NCBI GenBank assembly: GCA_017303655.1
Contig: JAFLCE010000016.1
Location: forward strand, 1-54,736
Direction of reading: 5' to 3'
From: Anaerolineae bacterium
Lineage (GTDB): Bacteria; Chloroflexota; Anaerolineae; Anaerolineales; Villigracilaceae
Length of the DNA: 54,736 bases
In this document: positions 34,112-41,989 of the stretch, one piece after another
Layout: each line of letters starts with the position of its first letter
How positions within the stretch are numbered: position 1 is the stretch's first letter
Made by a program: the position numbers and the translations under genes
The notes under the pieces: generated by a model
Databases searched by the model: none
What the model saw: the letters and a program-made list of their open reading frames with translations, nothing else
Told to the model about the DNA's origin: nothing

Positions 34112-34740
34112 TGCTCGATTCCTTTCAAGGTCATTTTCACGGTCACGGGATGAGGCGTCAACTTCAACCTGCCAGCTCGATAGGATTTCAATCCATGCCG
34201 CAGAAAATGTGAGACGATTTCACCTACAGGAACCGCCAGCTCTTCCGCCAATGAACACAGATCTGCGTGAACACCAGACGGGACGCGATACGAGACTGCC
34301 GGAACGGATTTCTGCTTTTGTTCGACCTTTCTCTTTTTGCGGGCAGGGATATCCCTTTGTGGACCTTGCGCTTCTTCCCACGCTCCAACCTGCTTCTGCG
34401 GAAAGAGAGTCATCTTTCGCCCAAGCGGATTGGGCTGCGCCTTCAATTGCAACTTTCCTTCGTCAACACGATCCAAGCCATATTCGAAGAAGGCATGGGC
34501 CACATCGTCGGCAGGCACGTGCAGGTGTTCTGCGAGGGCTAACACCTCTTCCCGTACCTCCAGCGGCACGTTGACATATCGGTACGGACGATGAGTCTTT
34601 TCCCATTGACGGTTGCGCTTGGCGGGACGTCGACCGTGTCGGTTCCATCCACCCGCTGTAGCGGCAAGCGGGATACTATCTGCAAATTCACTCCGCCCCG
34701 TGTCGGCATTTGTGTCGGTGAGCATATCCTTACGTGACAT
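34108..34740 (-). CDS. Duplicated-domain DNA-binding protein, probable ParA partner
   Basis: 210 residues. Two copies of an approximately 50-residue unit are visible: YVNVPLEVREEVLALAEHL followed by VDEGKLQLKAQP (about 58-108), and YRVPSGVHADLCSLAEEL followed by YRAGRLKLTPHP (about 150-200), joined by a basic linker (ARKKRKVEQKQK). Each unit has a strand-helix-helix pattern like ribbon-helix-helix proteins. It follows parA by eight bases, so it is the likely centromere-binding partner. The start at 34740 has a GAGCGAGG site and avoids overlap with parA; the longer frame is unlikely. Confidence 0.6.
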   Translation of the reverse strand: MSRKDMLTDTNADTGRSEFADSIPLAATAGGWNRHGRRPAKRNRQWEKTHRPYRYVNVPLEVREEVLALAEHLHVPADDVAHAFFEYGLDRVDEGKLQLKAQPNPLGRKMTLFPQKQVGAWEEAQGPQRDIPARKKRKVEQKQKSVPAVSYRVPSGVHADLCSLAEELAVPVGEIVSHFLRHGLKSYRAGRLKLTPHPVTVKMTLKGIEQ

Positions 34741-34748
34741 CCTCGCTC

Positions 34749-35516
34749 CTATGCCTTGAGAACGATGTCCACCAGCCGGCTGTATTCCTCTGCCGCGCGG
34801 CAGTCTGGTGCATGTTCGAAGATCGTCTTTCCAAAAGCAGGACATTCTGCCAGGGCCACCGCGCGATGAATGGGCGGCAGGATCAACTCTCCTAGACTGA
34901 CACGCAAGGCGTCCAGGTTGATGCGATGTTCCTTGACCTGTTCCATAAAGAACGTGGGCAATACGCCGAACAGCCCGCCTTTCCACCCTTTCTCAGCGGA
35001 GAGTCGCTTCATGGTATCGAGCACCTGCCGAAGACCGTCTGAGCCGAGCGCTTCTGCTGGCGTCGGCACGATCACCATGTCGCTTGCCCATAGGACGCGT
35101 TCCTGAATGCCTCCCAGGCTGGGAGCAGTATCCAATACTAGATAGTGATATTGAGTGGTGCAGAAGCGCTCCAACGCTTCCCGCACCCAGGAGATTGGCT
35201 TGCCCTGGGAGTTGATCATTGCCTGTGCATCGGCGGTTTGTTTGTTGCCAGGCAGCAGCCATAGATTTTCCCTCTCGGTCTCCATGATCTTGCTTTGAAT
35301 ATAGGCGGTTTCGTTGGAACCAGTATCCATCGTGAGCAGGGCATAGATGCCGGGGGAAGGGGAGAGATGCAAGGCGCGTGCAGCTTGTCCCTGCGGGTCG
35401 AAGTCCAACAGCAGGGTACGCTTGCCGCGGCGTGCCAGTCCGTGCGCGAGGGTAAGGGCGGTGGTGGTCTTGCCGACTCCGCCTTTTTGATTGGCAATTG
35501 TGAGGATGGTTGTCAT
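34749..35516 (-). CDS. parA: ParA-family partition ATPase
   Basis: 255 residues. The deviant Walker A is at the N-terminus (NQKGGVGKTTTALTLAHG), followed by LLLDFDPQGQAARAL and the LVLDTAPSLGG strand. Without an N-terminal DNA-binding extension it is a small (type Ib-like) ParA. It would segregate the replicon together with the DNA-binding protein encoded next. A good ribosome site (AAAGGAA) precedes the ATG, 12 bases after the recombinase stop. Confidence 0.9.
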   Translation of the reverse strand: MTTILTIANQKGGVGKTTTALTLAHGLARRGKRTLLLDFDPQGQAARALHLSPSPGIYALLTMDTGSNETAYIQSKIMETERENLWLLPGNKQTADAQAMINSQGKPISWVREALERFCTTQYHYLVLDTAPSLGGIQERVLWASDMVIVPTPAEALGSDGLRQVLDTMKRLSAEKGWKGGLFGVLPTFFMEQVKEHRINLDALRVSLGELILPPIHRAVALAECPAFGKTIFEHAPDCRAAEEYSRLVDIVLKA

Positions 35517-35528
35517 TGGTTTCCTTTG

Positions 35529-36470
35529 TTAGAAGTTTCTGTCTACAGGGGAGGATTGTTTGGCTGCCCGTTCGAGGTCTTCACCGATCTGTTTGAGGTA
35601 GCGGTTCAGAACCTGCAAGGAGGTATGCCCCATGAGTTTGGAGAGGGTCAGGATGTCGACCCCGGCGCGCCAGCGCTCGATCGCAAAGGCACGGCGAAAG
35701 TCATGCGGTGATGGTACGGGGACGCCGGCTTGCGCGGCTCGTCGCCGCAGCATCATGCGCAGACCGGTCTCGGTCAGGCGTTCGCCGGACTTGGAGACCC
35801 ATAGTGCCGGGTTGTAATCCTTGCGTTCCTTGACGTACCTGCGCAGGACCTGGCGCGATTTATCGCCCAGATACACATTGCGCGGTTTTCTGCCTTTCCC
35901 CGAGCGGATCAGGATCATGCCGGTGATGGGATCGACATCATCCATGTTCAGGGAGAGGAATTCCGCCAAACGCATGCCGGTATCCAATAGCACAAGCAGG
36001 GAGGCTTTATCACGTGCATCAGATAGTTTTCCGCGCTTGCAGGTCTCCAGCAAGGCTTTGATGGTTTCGATGCTGACCGGGTCCAGCGGTTCGAGAGGGA
36101 CGAAGGGCGCATCAACCTTGTTGATCGGGTTGCGCCAGCCATCTGGCTCGGTTTCACGTTCATACCATTTCAGGAAGGTCTTAATCGAACGGTAGTAGCA
36201 ATGGACACCAGCTGGGCGATGTCCACTCTCAGTTAGGATGATCAAGAACTGGCGGATCAGGTCCGCGCTGATCTGCGGGATGTTCGCCACATTGTGTTCC
36301 AGGCAGAATCGGGAAAAGGCACCGAGTTTCTTGCTATAAAACTCGATGGTGCCGCCGGCGAGGTTGCGGGAGCGGCAGGCGTGCAGGTAGATGCCGATCC
36401 ACTTGCGTAGGTCGTGGGTCTGGTAGATTTCCAGGTTGGGAGATTGGGTGAGAAAGAGGTTCGTTTCCAT
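35529..36470 (-). CDS. Tyrosine recombinase of the nested replicon
   Basis: 313 residues. A SAM-like N-terminal core-binding domain is followed by the catalytic domain with Arg in DTGMRLAEF, HDFRR, and GHTSLQVLNRYLK including the probable Tyr nucleophile. It ends SSPVDRNF. The island integrase at 40918 has the same length and layout and ends SPVDSNL, so the two are homologous. It is the first gene of the module and could act as integrase or as a dimer-resolution enzyme for the plasmid form. The start codon lies inside an inverted repeat. Confidence 0.9.
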   Translation of the reverse strand: METNLFLTQSPNLEIYQTHDLRKWIGIYLHACRSRNLAGGTIEFYSKKLGAFSRFCLEHNVANIPQISADLIRQFLIILTESGHRPAGVHCYYRSIKTFLKWYERETEPDGWRNPINKVDAPFVPLEPLDPVSIETIKALLETCKRGKLSDARDKASLLVLLDTGMRLAEFLSLNMDDVDPITGMILIRSGKGRKPRNVYLGDKSRQVLRRYVKERKDYNPALWVSKSGERLTETGLRMMLRRRAAQAGVPVPSPHDFRRAFAIERWRAGVDILTLSKLMGHTSLQVLNRYLKQIGEDLERAAKQSSPVDRNF

Positions 36471-36500
36471 TCAGTGGGCGCAAGAATATCTGAATGGAAA
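36464..36500. promoter_or_regulatory. Inverted repeat over the recombinase start
   Basis: Perfect 11-base arms (36464-36474 and 36490-36500) around a 15-base spacer; the ATG of the recombinase (36470-36468) is within one arm. Its position suggests an autoregulatory site. Recombination core sites also have inverted arms, but usually with a shorter spacer. Confidence 0.45.
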
Positions 36501-36580
36501 TAGGGGAGAGTTTTTCGTGTCGGTATTGTTTCGGTATTTTTACAAAAAGACCATATCTTGATGCTGCTATTCGTTGTCGC

Positions 36581-36634
36581 AATCTGTAAATAAAGAACTT
36601 CCTAATTTACAGATTGAGCAGTAAGTGTTATTAT
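36581..36634 (+). promoter_or_regulatory. Promoter and operator of the Fic gene
   Basis: An 11-base inverted repeat with ATTTACAGATT-type arms (36581-36591 and 36605-36615) overlaps a -35-like TTTACA at 36606-36611. TATTAT follows at 36629-36634 after 17 bases. A third half-site TTATTTACA occurs at 36643-36651. The Fic protein has a winged helix and may bind here. Confidence 0.5.
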
Positions 36635-36666
36635 AAATTTGCTTATTTACACAAGGACAAAACTTC

Positions 36667-37824
36667 ATGAAACCAAATGATTTTCGTTCCCTCGAAGCAG
36701 GACAGGTGATCTTGACCCAGAAAGGATATTACGCCTTTATTCCTGCTCCCTTACCCCCAAAGATAAACTGGACTTTGCCGTTGGTTTCAGCATTATCTGA
36801 AGCCGAGCGCGAATTAAGCCGGCTTGCGACGTTGGCAGATGCGTTCCCATTTCCACGATTACTGATGCAGGCATTTATCCGACGTGAAGCTGTGCTCTCT
36901 TCCCGGATTGAAGGTACCCGCGCCACATTGGCAGAACTATACACCTATGAATCTGCCCAATTATCTTTTCTGGAATCGCATGATGATGTGCGTGAAGTCC
37001 ACAACTATGTTGCTGCGCTTGATTATGGGCTGGAACGCTTGAAACGATTTCCCATGAGTCTGCGCTTTATCCGCGAAATACATGAGAAGTTGATGCAAGA
37101 TGTGCGTGGTGGAAACCTAACACCCGGAGAGTTTCGTCGTACCCAAAACTGGATTGGCGCAGCAGGCAGTACACTGGCAACTGCAACCTATGTTCCGCCG
37201 CCTGTGGATGAAATGAACCTGGCATTAAGTGAGTTGGAAAAATTTATTCATTCCAGCACAGATATCCCGACTCTGGCACGCGCTGCCATGATTCATTACC
37301 AGTTTGAAGCCATCCATCCTTTTTTGGATGGGAATGGTCGTGTGGGGCGTTTGTTGATGGCGCTCTTGTTTGCAGAGTGGCAAATTCTTCCACAGCCTTT
37401 GCTTAACCTGAGTGTCTATTTCGAACGGTATCGCCAGGAGTATTACGATCATTTGCTGGCAGTCTCCCAGCGCGGTGATTGGGAAGCATGGTTGCGCTTT
37501 TTCCTGCGCGGTGTGAACGCCCAATCTCAAGACAGTGCTGCCCGCATGGAACGGCTTAAGACCATCCGCGCACGGTATCAGCCCATCGTCGATGCTGATA
37601 AAAACTCGAACCGTATGGGAGTAGTGATGGATTTCTTGTTTGGGCGTCCGATATTCAATGCAAAGCAGTTGGCAGAAGGTGTGGACATGCCTTTCAAAAC
37701 TGCGCGCCAGTACATTGAAAAGCTCGTACAGGCAGGGATTGTGCGCGAAGTGACCGGATATGCGCGGAATCAGGTTTATCGTGCCGATGAAGTGTTCACG
37801 GCGTTGGATAACAATGAAACCTAA
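36667..37824 (+). CDS. Fic-family AMP-transferase with inhibitory helix and winged helix
   Basis: 385 residues. The catalytic Fic motif HPFLDGNGRVGR is at about 217-228. An inhibitory motif SSRIEG at about 78-83 marks a class II, self-inhibited Fic protein. The C-terminus carries a winged helix (NAKQLAEGVDMPFKTARQYIEKL). Such proteins transfer AMP to target proteins and can also act as regulators. It stands alone, with its own palindromic promoter, in the right part of the island. Confidence 0.92.
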   Translation: MKPNDFRSLEAGQVILTQKGYYAFIPAPLPPKINWTLPLVSALSEAERELSRLATLADAFPFPRLLMQAFIRREAVLSSRIEGTRATLAELYTYESAQLSFLESHDDVREVHNYVAALDYGLERLKRFPMSLRFIREIHEKLMQDVRGGNLTPGEFRRTQNWIGAAGSTLATATYVPPPVDEMNLALSELEKFIHSSTDIPTLARAAMIHYQFEAIHPFLDGNGRVGRLLMALLFAEWQILPQPLLNLSVYFERYRQEYYDHLLAVSQRGDWEAWLRFFLRGVNAQSQDSAARMERLKTIRARYQPIVDADKNSNRMGVVMDFLFGRPIFNAKQLAEGVDMPFKTARQYIEKLVQAGIVREVTGYARNQVYRADEVFTALDNNET

Positions 37825-38199
37825 CCGGATTTCAATAAAATTTGGTTGGTTGACAGTGTAATCACGAGAGAATAACAGCAGGGGAAAAGATAGCGAGCGA
37901 CACAGAAAACGATCCATGTAACGCAAGCCGACTTGAAAGACTTTAGTCACGACGATTTTGGCGACCTGCAAATCACTGGCATTATTTTCACTGATCTGAT
38001 AGTTTTCAGCAAATGTTGAAACCGGGTCAAAAAGTGAAAAAACGAAGATGCAATTTTCCAGACCATATCGGAAATAGTTCTTAATCGTTCCGTTTTTACG
38101 ATTGGAGAAAATTTCTATGGGTAAGAATGATGTCGGGCTCGAATTCCAGGGGTGGTTCGCCTTAAGAATAAATTGTTTCAATCTGGCTATAATTATGCA
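37825..38199 (+). promoter_or_regulatory. Intergenic region with a likely leaderless promoter for the phosphatase
   Basis: About 375 bases with no supported gene. TATAAT at 38188-38193 lies only six bases before the ATG at 38200, and no ribosome site precedes that ATG. This fits a leaderless message starting at or next to the start codon. Nothing else in the gap stands out. Confidence 0.45.
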
Positions 38200-39183
38200 A
38201 TGCAAACCTTGGTGATCGGTGATATTCATGGTTGTTACGACGAGCTTCAAGCTTTATTAGACAAAGCAGGCTTGACTGAGGGCGATGCCATTGTCTCAGT
38301 AGGGGATTGTGTAGATCGGGGTCCCGATACGCCGGCTGTCTTGGCGTTCTTCCAGAAAACGCCAAACGCTTTTCTTATTATGGGGAATCATGAACGCAAA
38401 CATGTGCGTGCCGATAGATATGAAGTCAAATTGGCGCAATCCCAGAAGATCAGTAAGATTCAGTTTGGGGAGACCTATCCGGATGCTTTGGCATTCATGA
38501 ACACCTTGCCGTTGTATCTGGACCTGCCGGATGCGTTGGTGGTACATGGATATTTTGAACCAGAGCTTCCCCTGTCGCAGCAGCGTTCAACGGTATTGTG
38601 TGGAACAATGGGTGGCGACAAACACCTTCGTACAGCATATGACCGTCCCTGGTACGAATTGTATGATGGTGAGAAGCCGCTGCTTGTAGGACACCATAAT
38701 TATTCCGATACCGATCAACCTTTTGTATATCAGGATCGCGTATTTGGATTGGATACGGATTGTGTCACTGGAAGGGTGTTGACTGGTCTCCTTTTACCTT
38801 CTTTCAGGTTTATCTCCGTTCCCAGCCGTGCTAATCATTGGGCGCAGGTCCGGCAGAGGTATTCAGCTGAGACAAGAACTTCACCGAAACAACCCGTCGC
38901 AGTTGTGGCGTGGGGTGATGATGATGAAAAAAGTTTGCTTTATCTGATTGGCAAGGTAGAAGAAAAGGCGAACTCAATCATGATAGAGTTGCGTTCTGAA
39001 CCGGGATTTGACAATCTATCTGTCAGAAAGCAGGCAAAACTATTCAGCGCAAAGGCGGGAAATGGCGCTTATGCAACATTATTGCACCTTGCCCGCCTGA
39101 GCCAATTGAATAGCGCAACTGCCCGCAAGGTCTTGAAATCCCCGGACGTGTTGTCAACCCTACTTCATAAGCTGGATGAATAA
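38200..39183 (+). CDS. PPP-family Ser/Thr protein phosphatase
   Basis: 327 residues. Metal-binding motifs GDIHG (residues 7-11), GDCVDRG and GNHE are all present, as in bacterial PrpA/PrpB-like and symmetrical Ap4A hydrolase-like enzymes. A C-terminal region of about 110 residues (AVVAWGDDDEKSLLYLIGK onward) is extra and of unknown function. The start at 38200 is the ATG directly before the conserved strand; the GTG at 38152 is less likely. The enzyme could reverse the action of the Ser/Thr kinase encoded at 12279 in the same island (inference). Confidence 0.85.
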   Translation: MQTLVIGDIHGCYDELQALLDKAGLTEGDAIVSVGDCVDRGPDTPAVLAFFQKTPNAFLIMGNHERKHVRADRYEVKLAQSQKISKIQFGETYPDALAFMNTLPLYLDLPDALVVHGYFEPELPLSQQRSTVLCGTMGGDKHLRTAYDRPWYELYDGEKPLLVGHHNYSDTDQPFVYQDRVFGLDTDCVTGRVLTGLLLPSFRFISVPSRANHWAQVRQRYSAETRTSPKQPVAVVAWGDDDEKSLLYLIGKVEEKANSIMIELRSEPGFDNLSVRKQAKLFSAKAGNGAYATLLHLARLSQLNSATARKVLKSPDVLSTLLHKLDE

Positions 39184-39245
39184 TTTATAGGTCGCTTTCA
39201 ATTCTGGAATATGATTGGACTTGAATATTTTTTGTAGCAACATGA

Positions 39246-39289
39246 TTTCGTAAAACGTCACTATTTCAAAATAGTGACGTTTTACGAAA
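39246..39289. repeat. 44-base near-perfect palindrome
   Basis: Two exactly complementary 21-base arms (39246-39266 and 39269-39289) with only CA between them. It lies between the convergent phosphatase and AbiEii genes. No T run follows on either strand, so it is not a classical terminator, though such a hairpin could still block transcription or protect 3' ends. It could also be a mobile-element remnant or a protein-binding dyad. Confidence 0.8.
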
Positions 39290-39392
39290 CGAAATTTAAT
39301 GTAACATGGAGCAGACGCAACTGTTAGATACAATGTTCTTTGGTACAAAAATGTTTTCCCGCCTAGTTAGTTGATCGCCGATTTTGTCGAGT

Positions 39393-40220
39393 TTAATTCA
39401 ACATTTCCACAAGTGAATTTATTACCTCATCAAACTCGATGCTGTTCGCGTAAAAGTTTTCTTTGCAGTACAGATCCCAGCGCCGTTTCATTAGCGAGTC
39501 CGTCTGGATTGCTTGCAAAATTTTCCTTTGGTCCTGCAGGGCTGGCAGGGATGACCTTTTCTGTGCTGTCGCGTTCAATGCGGCGATGAAAATATCCTTA
39601 TCTATCGTTCGTTGATGCGTCTTCATCAGGATATATACATCATAAAAGTCTCTAGGTCGGGTGTTGAGCACACTTCTCCGAAGAATAGTTTCTACTTTTT
39701 CTGCCAAAATAGTTTCGATGTTATACGCCCAGATTTCGATCTTTTTTTCTTCGAAACTGGAGTGAAAGGTGTAACGGACTGCTTTAGGAGTAATGATGTC
39801 GCCTGTAGTGATGTCAACTTTCAATGGTGTATTGATTGTTTCGTAATTGGCGTTGATCATCAACCTGAAACCGCCATACTCATCTTCATCCCGGATGGGT
39901 GTAATCGAGTTTAGTGTCAATATGACATCATCATTGAGTGGGATTGAACAAATTTCCGCGAAGGCGCTCTGGATTGCTTCATCGGAAAGGGGATATCCTC
40001 GTACAGTTGCATCCATGTCCATCGTTGTTCTGCTGCCGATTCCGATCATGGAAGCGATAAGCATACCGCCTTTTAAGATAATTTTGTCCTTGTAATCTGA
40101 TGTGGCGACTCTTTCCAGCAGACGCTCCAGCATGAAATTTTGCAACACAGCTTGGGCAGGGATTTTGTTTTTCAAAGCTAGATTCTTGATTTTGGCTTTG
40201 AGTTGCATGGATTTGCTCAT
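39393..40220 (-). CDS. abiEii: AbiEii-family nucleotidyltransferase toxin
   Basis: 275 residues. The nucleotidyltransferase core is seen in ILKGGMLIASM and RTTMDMDATV, with a later acidic strand (KVDITTGDI) and the family segment ETILAEKVETILRR followed by RPRDFYDVYIL. Family toxins modify tRNA or other RNAs by adding nucleotides and cause growth arrest or abortive infection. It overlaps the antitoxin gene by four bases. The pair makes a complete type IV toxin-antitoxin locus. Confidence 0.92.
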   Translation of the reverse strand: MSKSMQLKAKIKNLALKNKIPAQAVLQNFMLERLLERVATSDYKDKIILKGGMLIASMIGIGSRTTMDMDATVRGYPLSDEAIQSAFAEICSIPLNDDVILTLNSITPIRDEDEYGGFRLMINANYETINTPLKVDITTGDIITPKAVRYTFHSSFEEKKIEIWAYNIETILAEKVETILRRSVLNTRPRDFYDVYILMKTHQRTIDKDIFIAALNATAQKRSSLPALQDQRKILQAIQTDSLMKRRWDLYCKENFYANSIEFDEVINSLVEMLN

Positions 40221-40831
40221 AGTAGGATCTCCAGATATTCTCTAACAATGCTTTGGATTCGGAAACGTTTGGCGTAGTTGTAAAGCCGGTCAAGGTTTCT
40301 GCCTTTGTGTTTTGCATAACGTTTCAGTGCAGTATTGCGTACCTGGATATCGATCTGATTCCGGCTACGCACAATATCGCAGATGGTTCTTTCAAGATCC
40401 GTGGCGTTGACTTTATTCCCATGTGGCGTATTCATCGAAACGGCGCCTAGTTCAAAAACATTACGGTTGACGTAAAAAATTTTATACCCGCTGCTGTTCA
40501 GAAAATGGGAGTGGTAACCGGTTGGGACAGAGATTGAATAGGTGAGAGGCGACCTGTCTGTCAAGTCGTGCAAGTAAAGGGCTGTCTCGTGCGAAAAGAT
40601 AGTTGAGCGATATTTTGACTGAAAACTGAACAGTTCATCCTCGATAAATGTGGCAGCGGACCGATATACCCCTCTTGAAACCCTTTCGATCTCACCATTT
40701 TGTTCCATGATCGAAAGATAGGTTCGGGGAATGTTGAAATTAGCCAGGTCGGATGTTAAGAGGAGTCCTTGCCGGCTTTTCATGATCTGTCGAAGCTTGT
40801 CAATTCGGGGTAATTCTGTTTTTACATTCAT
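40217..40831 (-). CDS. abiEi: AbiEi-family antitoxin and autorepressor
   Basis: 204 residues. The N-terminal winged helix (KLRQIMKSRQGLLLTSDLANFNIPRTYLSIME, split by its turn) and the C-terminal antitoxin domain match AbiEi. The start at 40831 (MNVKTEL) lies inside a large palindrome; the longer frame from 40903 would read through that operator and is unlikely. AbiEi proteins neutralise AbiEii and repress their own promoter by binding inverted repeats. Confidence 0.9.
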   Translation of the reverse strand: MNVKTELPRIDKLRQIMKSRQGLLLTSDLANFNIPRTYLSIMEQNGEIERVSRGVYRSAATFIEDELFSFQSKYRSTIFSHETALYLHDLTDRSPLTYSISVPTGYHSHFLNSSGYKIFYVNRNVFELGAVSMNTPHGNKVNATDLERTICDIVRSRNQIDIQVRNTALKRYAKHKGRNLDRLYNYAKRFRIQSIVREYLEILL

Positions 40832-40866
40832 ACTTATATTGTAATCAATATGAGTATGAATGTAAA
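40821..40866. promoter_or_regulatory. 46-bp palindromic AbiE operator
   Basis: 14-base arms (40821-40834 and 40853-40866) plus inner ATATTG/CAATAT arms (40836-40841 and 40846-40851), with one mismatched pair. It spans the AbiEi start codon and the upstream bases. This matches the known mode of AbiEi autoregulation at inverted repeats. Confidence 0.75.
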
Positions 40867-40917
40867 GTATATTTTTTGAGGACATGGATGTTGTAAACAT
40901 CATTTCCTACCTATCCT

Positions 40918-41856
40918 TTATAAATTGCTGTCCACAGGACTGCCCCGCATGTGGGCGGTGTGAATATCCTGGTCGGTCTGTGCCAGGTAGCGTCGCAGGA
41001 TCTGCAGGTCGGAATGCCCCATCAGTTTCTGGAGGGCAAAGATATCCACGCCATTGCGCAGCATGACCAGGGCAAAGGCGCGGCGGAAATCGTGCGGGGT
41101 GGGAATCTCTTTCATACCCACCAGTTCTGCACGCCGGCGCAGTAGGCATCGTAATGCTGCATAAGTCATCCGTTCCCCGCGAGTGGACACCCAAAGCGCA
41201 GGGTGGGTGACTTTTCGATATCGAAGATACCCACGGATGGCTCGAATGGTCTTTCGCCCGAGGAACACCATGCGCGGCTTGCGTCCTTTGCCCTGGCGGA
41301 TCATCACAGCCCCGGTTGCCAGGTCCACATCTTCCAGGTTGATGTTTAGGAATTCTTTGGCGCGGGCGCCGGTATCCAGCAATCCCAGCATCATCGCCTT
41401 GTCACGGACTCCAGAGTAATTGCTTTGGCAGGTTTTCAGGAGTTGATGTATTTCTTCGATTTGGATGGGTTCGATGGGATCGGTCGGTAACTTGGGCGCT
41501 TTGACCCTGCGGATTGGATTCTTCCACTCCGGCGGCATGATCTCTTCCTCCTCGATCCAATACAACATGGTGCGCAGTGGGCGAAAGCAAGCATGTACAC
41601 CACCTGGGTTGTGAGTTTCAGAGACCTCAAGAATGTATCTACGAATGAAATCCGATGTAAGTTGAGAGACTTGTGTCAGCGCGAACCCTTCACAATATTG
41701 TTGGAAATACTTTAGTTTCTTGGTATAGAACTCAATGGTTCCTGGGGAAAGCCCTTGTGATCTGCGGTCGATCAGAAAAGACTCGATCAGGATGGGCAGA
41801 TAATCCTGTTGCGGGAGTACGATAATCCCCTGGTCTTGTGTATTTAAAGCACACAT
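40918..41856 (-). CDS. int: Tyrosine recombinase, island integrase
   Basis: 312 residues. The core-binding domain is followed by a catalytic domain with Arg in [14 protein letters not shown], and [13 protein letters not shown] with the probable Tyr. It lies 61 bases from the tRNA-Met gene that forms the island border, on the same strand, as is normal for tRNA-targeting integrases. It is homologous to the recombinase at 35529. The natural target should be the anticodon loop to 3' end of tRNA-Met(CAT), judged by the 44-base repeats. Confidence 0.93.
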   Translation of the reverse strand: MCALNTQDQGIIVLPQQDYLPILIESFLIDRRSQGLSPGTIEFYTKKLKYFQQYCEGFALTQVSQLTSDFIRRYILEVSETHNPGGVHACFRPLRTMLYWIEEEEIMPPEWKNPIRRVKAPKLPTDPIEPIQIEEIHQLLKTCQSNYSGVRDKAMMLGLLDTGARAKEFLNINLEDVDLATGAVMIRQGKGRKPRMVFLGRKTIRAIRGYLRYRKVTHPALWVSTRGERMTYAALRCLLRRRAELVGMKEIPTPHDFRRAFALVMLRNGVDIFALQKLMGHSDLQILRRYLAQTDQDIHTAHMRGSPVDSNL

Positions 41857-41884
41857 GGTGATCTCCTTTGTGTAGAGACCACCA
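41856..41884. promoter_or_regulatory. Inverted repeat over the island integrase start
   Basis: TGGTGATCTC (41856-41865) and GAGACCACCA (41875-41884) pair at 9 of 10 positions with a nine-base spacer. They cover the start codon and ribosome site (AAAGGAG on the minus strand). The arrangement parallels the one at the nested recombinase and suggests autorepression. Confidence 0.45.
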
Positions 41885-41916
41885 TATATAAGAAGAGTGT
41901 TTCACTAGGAAACAGT

Positions 41917-41960
41917 GTGCCGAGGGGGAGATTTGAACTCCCGACCAAGGGCTTATGAGT
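41917..41960 (-). other. Right attachment repeat, within intact tRNA-Met
   Basis: 44 bases identical to 11909-11952. On the minus strand it runs from the anticodon loop to one base past the tRNA 3' end. The island supplies this copy and so restores the tRNA. Confidence 0.93.
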
Positions 41961-41989
41961 CCCCTGCTCTGCCACTGAGCTACCTCGGC
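41918..41989 (-). tRNA. tRNA-Met (CAT)
   Basis: 72 bases fold into a full cloverleaf: acceptor GCCGAGG/CCTCGGC, D arm GCTC/GAGC, anticodon loop CTCATAA with CAT at 41957-41955, and T arm GGGAG-TTCAAAT-CTCCC. CCA is not encoded. The anticodon stem has one A-G pair next to the loop. An elongator Met identity is most likely; tRNA-Ile with a modified CAT anticodon cannot be excluded by eye. Confidence 0.93.

Larger units (their letters stand above)
32024..36500 (-). mobile_element. Nested plasmid-like integrated replicon
   Basis: A block of six minus-strand genes with higher G+C than its surroundings, lying between the hsdM breakpoint and the Fic promoter. Gene order is tyrosine recombinase, ParA, duplicated-domain DNA-binding protein, small ORF with iterons, winged-helix replication protein, DnaC-like loader. 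This is a partition-plus-replication module as in plasmids or phage-plasmids. The ends are approximate. A weak 10-base match (8 of 10) occurs between 32019-32028 and 36475-36484, which is not enough to call attachment sites. Confidence 0.7.
11953..41960. mobile_element. 30-kb integrated genomic island in tRNA-Met(CAT)
   Basis: The element is bounded by the 44-base direct repeats at 11909-11952 and 41917-41960. The intact tRNA lies at its right end, with a tyrosine recombinase gene 62 bases inside that end. The interior is a mosaic: an AT-rich cargo operon (12279-30639), an HD protein, a broken hsdM, a GC-richer plasmid-like insert, then Fic, phosphatase and AbiE genes. No conjugation genes or IS transposases are visible, so it probably moves by integrase plus a helper system, or is no longer mobile. 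Confidence 0.88.

Noticed and set aside
36475-36484. Attachment site of the nested replicon paired with 32019-32028
   Set aside because: The match is only 8 of 10 bases and could be chance; an uninterrupted relative would be needed to support it.
37225-38250. 341-codon minus-strand frame across the Fic 3' half and the following gap
   Set aside because: It lies mostly antisense to a clear Fic gene, has no domain pattern and no ribosome site, and extends over the phosphatase promoter.
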